Positions 55,801 through 64,000 of a DNA stretch of 64,000 nucleotides are shown here, piece after piece. The translations under genes were made by a program, and so were the position numbers. Position 1 is the stretch's first letter. Each line of letters starts with the position of its first letter. The stretch comes from Rhea pennata (taxonomy: Eukaryota; Chordata; Aves; Rheiformes; Rheidae), in assembly GCF_028389875.1 (NCBI RefSeq), contig NC_084674.1, positions 13,363,501 to 13,427,500 of the forward strand, in the 5' to 3' direction. The notes under the pieces are model-generated. The model was not told the DNA's origin and searched no databases. It was given only the letters and a program-made list of their open reading frames with translations.

Positions 55801-57450
55801 CTAAGGCTTGGCTTTCAGTGCTTTGAATATTGTTACAATTCTAACAGTTGTAGAACATTGTTACCAGGCTAAAAGACTGAAAGTTGATCCCTGTTGAAAC
55901 AGCAGTTTATGAGAATGTCAATATAAAAGAGAGAAAAATTGTGCTTGCTTCAGAGTCTTCTCTCAACAATAGGTTGTTAACATCTTCTGAATTTACCCAG
56001 TGCATTTGTATTCCAGAAGAGCCACAATTCAAACAGTGCTGAAGATGTGCAAGTAAATAGTGGAAGAGTAAGGTAACAAAATGTCAGTGTGACAAGAAGA
56101 GTGACTGTATAAGTACAGTGCCAGCTGGCAAATTTTTTTTTCTTGGGGGAGTAGCATGATAGTAATAACAAGATATTAAGTACATTAGTAAAACTCGAGG
56201 ACTGATGATATTCCAACATTATTTCTGCCCTCTGAGTTTTTAAACTTAAGTTGGAGTAAGAAAAAATGATGCCTATTTCCAGAAGCAGATATCTAAAAGC
56301 TAATTTCTGAAAATAAAGCTACTGTTTATATGGCCTAGACTTCTGGCATGTATGAAATAATCCTAAATAACTGCTTCATTTCTGTAAGTTGAGACACTTT
56401 CTCTGCCCCCACCCCTTGCTGCATTTTTTTTCCTCAAAAAATTTGCATTAGTAATGAAGTGGTTGCTGGAGGGATATTTTGTAATTACTATAGATAGAGG
56501 AGTTATCCACAAGACAGTTAAAATATTAAGACCAAGGCAAAGTTTGAGACCCTCTTGCTGTTGATACCATTTCGAGTGAAATTCCATTCATAGCCTGATT
56601 TTCTGCACTGTAGCTTTCATGTGAAAGCTGGTTTGCACAGCCCTACTTGCGCTAAATACCTGGAAGTAGATAAAGATTTTAATTTGAAATATTTTAATGT
56701 CAATTACATAGACAAAATAGGCTTTATTTTGCTGCAGCCACTTAAACACATGAGCAGTTTTGACAGATACTTTTCTATTTTTAAGCTTAAATTTACTTTT
56801 CTCGGTGTGTAGGGAGAGGCACCTCCATTTGGTGGCAGAGCGTATGTGCGTTAGGTTTCCTTGTTTCCTCCCCTGTCCAGCTCTGCCTTTTCAGAATTAC
56901 AGCTTGGAACCACAATTCTTACGCGACGGGTGGCTGATTTCTCATTGCCACTTAAAGTTCCCTTAGGTTTAGGCCGTAGGAATAACTGAATTGCTCTCCC
57001 CATGTTCATGCTATCTCCACATCCATGCAGTGTTGAGAGGGGAAGGTCATACTGTTTGCCAAGCTCCTCAAACGTTTCATGTGGTGGTAGTGGGGTTGTG
57101 GTGGTGGTGGGGTGTTTTTTTTTTGTTTGTTCGTTTTTAAGCATTTTCCTTTTGGCTGCAGCAATCAAGACTTGTTTTATTCTGTGAGATGTTTCACAGC
57201 TGTATTCCTTTGACTGCTTCTGGGGATAACCTTGTCCCTCTAACTGAGATGATGATCTGTGCAAAAGACTTATCAGTAAGCTTTCAATAACGGAGGAAGC
57301 CAAGTGACCTAGTAACTGTTTTTCCGAATTGTTCCCTCTTGCAGCCAGGATTGATAAGCTTTAGGTGGCCTTCAGTTTTATTCCAGCTTTAGGAAGCTGC
57401 ATGCAGATTTGTGTATGCTGCTGTTTCCCTACCGCCTGCGTGTCACCTAA
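55801..57450. other. Intergenic, downstream of SEC61A1
   Basis: AT-rich single-copy-looking sequence with no recognisable exon. A (GTG/GGT)n microsatellite followed by poly-T lies at about 57080-57130. The minus-strand open frame at 56851-57303 is not recognised and probably fortuitous. Confidence 0.55.
57080..57130 (+). repeat. (GGT)n microsatellite plus T run
   Basis: About 35 bases of GTGGTGG repeats merge into a T-rich tract. Confidence 0.8.
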
Positions 57451-57479
57451 CTGACAGGTCTTCAATCAGCCCTCGCTGC

Positions 57480-58080
57480 CCGGAATACTAAAACCGTTTC
57501 CTGCTGCATCTGTGTGCGCCGACCGAGCAGCCGGGTCCTCCACGGCCGGCGCACGTCTTTGCGCGCGCGCCGCGTGGCTGCAGGCTCTTGTCGCCGATGA
57601 AGATGTGCCCCCCAAAAAGGGGAAAAGGGAGGGAGAGGGGTGACATTTCTGAAGCTCTCGCTTCGCCGGGCGCGCGGCTCGGCCGGCCTGCCGGCTCCGC
57701 GTCTCCGGCCGTTCCCCCTGCCAGCTTTCCGCCACGCAGCCCCAGCCTTCGCCGCCTTCCCGCCTGGAAAGGCCGCGCTCCGAGCGGCGGCCGGCGGCAC
57801 CCTCCGAGCCGCAGCGCGGCGGCGCAGGTGCTCGAGCAACGCGGGCTTGTGCGGGGCCCCCGGGCCGGGCCCGCCGCCCGCCTGGTGGCGGTGTGCCCCC
57901 GCCGCTCGCGCCCGCCCGCCGGTTTTCCCTTTGCCTAGGATGTGAAAAGTTGCAGACGGGCTCCAGCGCTCTCTACATGCTGCGCTGAGGGGCAGGATGG
58001 CAGCCGGTCTGAAACCGACCCCCTCTTCTCGGTGTTTGTAGTGTTTTCCAAGCTGCCGGGTGCCCAGGAGGCGGCTGCTG
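57480..58080. promoter_or_regulatory. CpG island without a recognised gene
   Basis: About 600 bp with very high GC and CpG density (for example GCGCGCGCGCCGCG near 57561, and dense CCG/GGC between 57660 and 57930). Long open frames on both strands across it are the usual by-product of GC-rich sequence and show low-complexity Pro/Ala/Arg composition. The island most likely marks the promoter of a transcript whose coding exons lie outside the window, or of a non-coding RNA; the strand cannot be decided. Confidence 0.65.
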
Positions 58081-61000
58081 TTCTGGCCGCTTATCTGCTG
58101 AATGCTGCTATGCAATTTAAGCCCAGATTGAGGCAGTCTATGGGACTGGGGAAAAGGCAAGAAAAGAGGCATTTAAAAACAAAATCAATATTCTAAGCTG
58201 GAGGCCTAATTAGTCAGCGAGGCTTTAAGCTGCTGTTTCATGACATGAGACTGGATGGAGCTGCTAAAACTGAAACCTTTTTGTGGGCCAGGTCCTCATA
58301 ATCCTCTGGCTATTGCTAATACGGCGGTAGCCAAACTGGCAGCCGCTGGCAGAGAGGAAATACCTGACAACTGGCACCTCCTTTGGCAGCTGAGCCGAGG
58401 CGCTGGAGCCTGAACGAGCACCGACACGATGCACTTTGTCATCGCGCAGCGGGCTGTCAAGGTCAGGCACGAGGTGCCTGCTCTCAGATATTTCTTGCTA
58501 GCGAAGACTGAGCCAGTGAATCTTCCAGCAATACCTATTCCTGAGAGCTTAAAATAGAAAGGACAAATAAAACAGCAGGGATACGGTTGGGAGATAAGTT
58601 TTTAAAAAGCTGACCTTCAGATATTTTTGTATTGCCTTGGGCAAAATCAGGATCCATGGCATATATATTATCCCCAATTCCCCTTCTATGTAATGAACTT
58701 TATTGTAGATTAAATAGCTTTACTTCTTGGCAACAAGAGAACAAGGAATCGTTGCTGTTGCTGAGCTCCAAAGGGCTGCAGAACTGTGCTTAGCGTGCCC
58801 AGAGCAAAGCTCACCCTGGCCACACCTGTGGTCATTTATGCAATGATTTGGGATGTTAGTGCTCGGCTGCAGAGCGTGAGTTGTGGGATGTGGTGAGGAA
58901 TAGCAGTTCCAGGCAGGAACTGTGGGAAGAAGTAACACGAGAGCTGAGGCAGTGGGAAGATGTGTCCTTGTGAAGCCAGTACGCTTTGGTGTGCCTGTGC
59001 CTAAATCTGGGTACATCTAAGCATGCTCTTGAGCTCCAGGATTGTGCTGACTACTGACAACAAACTGTGAGTGCATTGAGCTAATGGGGATTTTGATCAA
59101 GGTGGTGGATGGACAGCTAGGTACCTTGCCTTTCCCCAGTAGGAGAAAGCCAAGAGCACCTGTGTACTGTAGGAGTTGATGTTTTGTCCGTCTGTGATAT
59201 CCCAGATGGACGTCGTGCTTCCTTTCTCCAAAGTTTCCTTCATTTTCTGCAGATGTAGAATGTGTAAGATCGGGAAACGTTGTCAGTTAAAGGTGCTCAG
59301 AAAAGGGGTTTATTTCTCTCAGGTTTTTGACTGGTTTTGCATGAGGCAGCCAGTTTTGGGGGGAACTGGCTGTAATTACACACCTGAGAGAGATGCTTGG
59401 CTCTGAAGATTGTATGGTCTGAACAAAAAGGTCAGGTAGGTGGAGGGAAAATGAAGCAATGCTGCGGAGAAGGATAGGACTTGTCCCAGGTCATACTGCT
59501 GGTCACTGCAGAAGTCCTGACACAAATACAGTGTGTGGACCGTGCCGTGTCTGTACTAGACTTCTCTATTCTATTGACATCTGTTCTTGAAGCACAAGAA
59601 GTATTCTTGAAGTATTTTGCAGGTTGTAAGTCTGTGGATGAGTCGAGTTTGAGCCTGCTGGAGGTTAAACACCTGTGGAAGGCTGTCTCTTCCTGTCTAC
59701 CAGCATTAATCCGAGGCTGGTGTGTTCCTGTGTGCATGGGCTCTCCAAATTGGTGTCCTCCAGCACAAAGCCCTTTCAAAAAGGGTACCACTGTTATCTG
59801 GAAAAACGCTATGTTGTCGCGTTACCCCGTGGAGCTGTTATTGTGGTGATGAAGTGCAGATCTGACAGGGTGGCTTTGCCTTTCTCATAAATCCTCTGGC
59901 AGGAGACTGATGTGATTCCTGCCAAATGCCTCCTCGAGTGGTAGGAAGACCCAGGAGGGTCCAGGAGTAGGATGAATGCCCAGAGAGGTGGGCAACGGAG
60001 GTTGGAGGTGGCCTGTCCTCATTGTGCATCAGAGCTTTGTGCTCGCGCAGATGTCTGCCGAAGGCACCGGGGCCTGATTCCCCCTGGCAGGGAGCAGGAG
60101 CTTTGCGAGCTCATCTGACATGACCGTTTAAAGGATGCGAGATGAGCTTCAGACAGCTCCTTTTCGTATTTTTCAACAACAGCAAGAGTAGTTGACTTCA
60201 TGTGAAACTGTTTTGCTTTGTTTCTGCTGTGTACAGGTCTAAAACATACTTGGAGATTCCTGGATATACATTTTTATTTTCCTCTCCCTCCCCTATAAGG
60301 AAAATGTTTAGTGCATCTTTATTTTTAGCTACTGTTCAGTGACTGTGTTTATCCTTCCCCAGCCTGGGTGGGATATTTTTCCCTGATTCTAGATGAGGGA
60401 GGGTGTGTGGCATTTCTGAAGACTCGTGTTAATAATTCTGAATTATTCTGGAAAGATCCGGCCTTCTGAATTGAACAAAGTAAATTCACCCTCTGAAAAA
60501 TCTATCCAGAAGGACAGGACTCTTTAGGAAAATATAGTTATCAGCCTCTGTAATCTTAGGTGCCGATCATGTGTACCCAAGTTAGTACAATACGGATGTC
60601 CAGACGGGCTGGAGTCATTCAATAAAGCTGCTGCTATAGTTCTTTACATTAATAGTGAGCTTGAGCACATCGCTCTTGCGGTCAGCGGTATGCAAAACTA
60701 CATGTGGCCCTTGGGCTTGGAGAGCTTTTGGGGTGATAAAAGAAGGGATGAATAGAGGCAAGGCTCTGGGTCCCAGCGGTCCTAGTACCTGTGAAATGCT
60801 CGAGACCCGGAGAAACTATTACTCTGGTGCCGGAGGATCCTCACTAGCCCCCATGGCGGCGCTTGGCTTGGTAGGTCCCACCGCTACCTAGAAGTACGTT
60901 GGCTTGTTGGGGCCGCTGTTGTTCGTGATAAAGGTCCGTTGATTGGAGGTTCTTGGGATCCGTCTGCCCCCAAGACGGTGAGTTTGCAGCTGCAGTGACG

Positions 61001-62400
61001 CTGCAGTCATTTCAGGACGTCAGGCTAACACAAACTGGGCTTTGTAGGGGCAGAAACAACATGACAGTGGTGAGTCCTGATTTGCCAAATCTTCTACTTT
61101 CTCACCATGCGAATATGGCGCAACGTATGTGACGGGGACTCGGCCAATGTGCTTTGCTCCAAGTTCAAAGCCAATGGTGAATGTATTCCTGTGTCTGTGT
61201 TCAGCAGCGAATGATCTGCCAGGCGTGAATACACACAGGGTTCAGATCCTGCATGGGACACTACTGCAAAGAAATATGTTCAATTTTTAAAAATCTTGGA
61301 GGCAACTGAGGAGTGGAGAGGATCTTGTTTCTGGAAGAAAATATTTTTAAGGAAAAGTGAAGTATCTCCTTGACTTAGTTGTTACACAAACTAAACTTTA
61401 TTTGCTTCTCTAAGGATGAAAAATTAGATATAATTAGACAGCACATGGAAAACACTGTTGGAGGTTTGTGAAATAGTTGTTATTTTCTTTACCATATCAT
61501 AGTCAAAATGCGGCACATACTAGAAGTGGAACTGCACTGCATGCTAAGATTCTTGCACTGACAGATTAAAAAAAATGTGTATGTATATTTGACCCTAAAA
61601 CAGGAGGGAATAAGATGTTGAAAATAGCAAGCATCAGTACTGCTAATGTGTATATAGAAATGGTTATATCTTATAGCTCTGAAACAGAATGCAAAAAGGG
61701 ACTTAATTCTGTGTTAGAGAACAGGCTGGGGGCAAAAAGGATGTGAGATCTCCATATAGATTGATTATAATGTGGTTAAGAGTGCAGTGCTAAGGACTGA
61801 CAGCAAAACTGGCCTGCAATAAATGGGAATTACAGTTACCTACCATTTTAATTTAAAACAAAATAACTCAAACTGAAATATTTATGCATTTTATAGAAAG
61901 CTTCCCCCCCCCCCCATAAAGGAATGCAGAAGTAATGTTATCACTTTAAAAGACAACTTGTAGGAGAGGATGTTTTCCTCTTTTTCTCTGTGTTGGGCCT
62001 GCCCAGTGTTTTTGCACCTCCAGGTCCCGCTGCTCCCCTTGGGGAGGGTGGACGGGGCTCCACCGGGCCTCAGAGCTCCAAAAGTGTTTGGGAACTCGGG
62101 CGTGAATAGCGCGGGGGGGGACGGGAGCCACCCCGACGGAGAAACTGCCCGGCTTTTGGCTGCTACAATAACTGAGGCAAATAAGGCCGTCTAGGGAAAG
62201 AGCTTGATAAGAGGGGGCGCAGGATGCGAGGTCCTGTGTGCGTGCTGGTTGGAAAGCAGGTGGCTACGGAGGTCTCTCATGCAAGTTGGACACGTGATTT
62301 AGTTCATAACTAGAAGTAAAATTTCTGTCTGTGGTTTTGGTAGATCTGCTCCAGCACTTTGCTGTGGGGTTTGGTTTGGTTTTTCACTGGCCTCAAACTT
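58081..62400. other. Intergenic or first-intron region of unknown gene
   Basis: Moderately GC-rich sequence without recognisable exons, tRNAs or mobile elements. A CpG-containing patch with 'catggcggcgcttgg' occurs near 60853 (YY1-like CATGGCGGC). A C run lies at about 61903-61915. No RUVBL1 or EEFSEC coding sequence, the neighbours expected from mammalian gene order, was found on either strand. Confidence 0.5.
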
Positions 62401-62429
62401 CCTAGGAAGCGTGTGGTCAGGGAAGCCTG

Positions 62430-62790
62430 TTGTGTCCTCTCAGGGGTGCTTTTCTCTCTTCTGTTCCCTTCTCCATCGTGCCTTTCCTCTCCCTTCTCCA
62501 GCTGCCTCTTTCTTGCCTCTGGTCTCCTATAAAACGCAGCCTTCCTCCATGCGCCCCTCTGACCCTCGTCGCACGTCCAGGGCACAGAGGGCTTGTTCCT
62601 CCTCTCTGGCTGTGCTTTTTGGTCAGCCTGTTTCCACTTTTCCCCCTTTCATCCCTGTTCTCTAGATTTTTTTTTCTCCTTCCGCATGCTTCTGTTTTCA
62701 GACCTTCCATCCATCTTCTCCAGCCTGCCATGCTCCCTCACCTTTTCTCTGCTCTTTGCCCCTTTCCTTCAGCCCCTTCCACCACCTTCC
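62430..62790 (+). repeat. Polypyrimidine-rich (C/T) low-complexity tract
   Basis: For about 350 bases the + strand is strongly enriched in C and T, with CTTTCCTCTCCCTTCTCC-type runs and few purines. This strand asymmetry also creates long spurious open frames. A second T/C-rich block lies at about 63540-63590 and 63770-63845. Confidence 0.7.
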
Positions 62791-64000
62791 CATCCCTTCA
62801 GCGCTGGATTAATGAGTGCGATGGCCCAGCTGAGGGCAGAGCAAGCCACCAGCATGTTTGCGCTGTTACTCCGTCGTAGGTCTCCTTTGCGCGACGCTGA
62901 GCTCTCTGCTCCGTCGGCAGCAGAGGACAACGGAGGTACCGCAGCCCGGCATGACGGGCACATCGCTCCTGGCTCTGCGAGCTGGGCTGCCAACAACACC
63001 GGCTGCCACGTGCCGGTCTTCAGATCGCCCCCGCAAATGAGCAGAGCAGTTGCCCATGTGCTGTTATCTGAAATTAAATCTCCTCTGCCAGCCTTCCCCT
63101 GGTGCTGGCGGAGGGAGGGTGGTATCTGCTCATCAGCCAGACTGCTTCCAGGTGGGAAAAGGGAATGCTGAGCCCTGCCAGGGCTGGGCTGGTGGAAGCA
63201 AGGACGCCGATGGATTTTGCGGGGCAGTCGGCAATCTTTCCACCTCCTCCTGCAGCCCAGACCTCATCACCCAAGAAACGCTGGTACCAACCAGAAGCTG
63301 GAAAGGAAACGTGCCGCGGATGCAGAGGTGCTGTAGTAGGGGATCAAGTTAAGGGCAGCCTTCCAGTTTTCCCGACGTGGAAAACGCTCCCCTGTAGCAG
63401 TGCGGGCTCTGCACTGCCAGAGGCACCGCGGATCAGCTGGGAGCCGAATCCGAGGCGCCAGCTGCCTCGGGCCGCTCAAAGCCTGGTGTCTCTTGCTGTA
63501 AGAGTGACCCTGGTGAAACTCCGTTCCTGATCATCCTGTTCTCTACTTTCTTTTCCAGACAGTTTTTTTTTTTCTTTTTTTCTCTCTTTTTCCTCCCTGG
63601 ACTGTGCTGTGATGCTCTGCTCCGTTAGGCGGTTGCACCTCAGCCCAGAGGTGGCTGCAGCTCACTGACAGATGAAGTGGAATGGTTAAAGCAGTACTAG
63701 GCTGGGCCACTGTAAAATATTCTTTATCAAAAATAAGCATTGCAAGGAGTGCTGTAATTCTTTTGACCCTCCCCCCCTTTTTTTTCTCTAGCAATATTTC
63801 CGCTATTTAATTATTATTTTTTTTCTTTTTAATATCTCTCTCTCCAGACTTTTTATTCCAGCCCCACTGCCTGCGGCTGCTGCGGGGTGAGGGGAGAGAG
63901 GCTGAGTGACAGGCTAATAACCTGCTCCGGCTCTCGCTCCGAGCCCAGTGGCAGGTGTCCCAGCGCCCCTATTGAATGCCACCATCCAAAAAAAATATAT
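62791..64000. other. GC-rich unannotated sequence at window end
   Basis: Elevated GC with scattered CpG (62810-63480) and an additional GC-rich end (63860-63970). Several overlapping open frames exist on both strands but none has recognisable domains or convincing splice structure. Confidence 0.45.

Noticed and set aside
56814..56836. Shared 'gaggcacctccattt' 15-mer with about 30640
   Set aside because: The similarity does not extend into the flanks, so it is probably coincidence.
57462..58172. 236-aa minus-strand open frame over the second CpG island
   Set aside because: Same GC-driven open-frame artefact; composition is Arg/Ala/Pro-rich and several overlapping frames are equally open.
62593..63171. 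192-aa plus-strand open frame near the window end
   Set aside because: Opened by the polypyrimidine tract (Phe/Ser/Pro/Leu-rich) with competing frames on both strands; no domain recognised.

Overview
This is a vertebrate nuclear genomic window with no bacterial or operon-like features. Introns are long and AT-rich, with canonical GT/AG splice sites. CpG is scarce apart from a few discrete CpG-rich patches. The interspersed repeats I recognise are one diverged CR1 LINE 3' end and several very old MIR-like SINE fragments; I see no young Alu, B1 or L1 copies. That points to a bird, or another sauropsid such as a turtle or crocodilian. I cannot fix the species from sequence alone.

Two protein-coding genes are recognised, both on the + strand. 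Positions 1-24971 hold the last three coding exons of a kelch-repeat gene, best identified as KBTBD12 (1082-1232, 12447-12644, 24802-24971). They are separated by introns of about 11.2 and 12.2 kb, and the BTB/BACK part lies upstream of the window. Positions 43444-53584 hold a complete 12-exon SEC61A1 gene encoding the 476-residue alpha subunit of the ER translocon. It has a CpG-island promoter at about 43.05-43.78 kb and a multi-polyadenylation 3' UTR ending near 55.8 kb. The order KBTBD12 then SEC61A1, same strand, is the arrangement I know from human 3q21.3, which supports both calls. The expected next neighbour, RUVBL1, was not found in the remaining 8 kb.

Region by region: 1-24.97 kb is the 3' half of KBTBD12, with large introns carrying MIR relics, a palindromic MITE-like element (about 18.51-18.71 kb), an isolated CpG-dense patch (about 18.14-18.37 kb), a fossil Ty3/gypsy-like pol scrap (about 8.65-8.88 kb) and simple repeats. 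From 25 to 43 kb is the KBTBD12 3' UTR plus an intergenic stretch, with a CR1 fragment at about 41.7-42.24 kb. From 43.05 to 55.8 kb is SEC61A1. From 55.8 to 64 kb the sequence becomes progressively GC-richer, with a second clear CpG island at about 57.48-58.08 kb. No exon is recognisable there, so that island marks a promoter or regulatory element for something I cannot name.

The two genes are functionally unrelated neighbours: one is a putative substrate adaptor of the BTB-kelch class, the other the core protein-conducting channel. I found no new multi-gene system. The points most worth a second look are the motif layout of the SEC61A1 promoter, the two unexplained CpG-rich patches, and the fossil elements.
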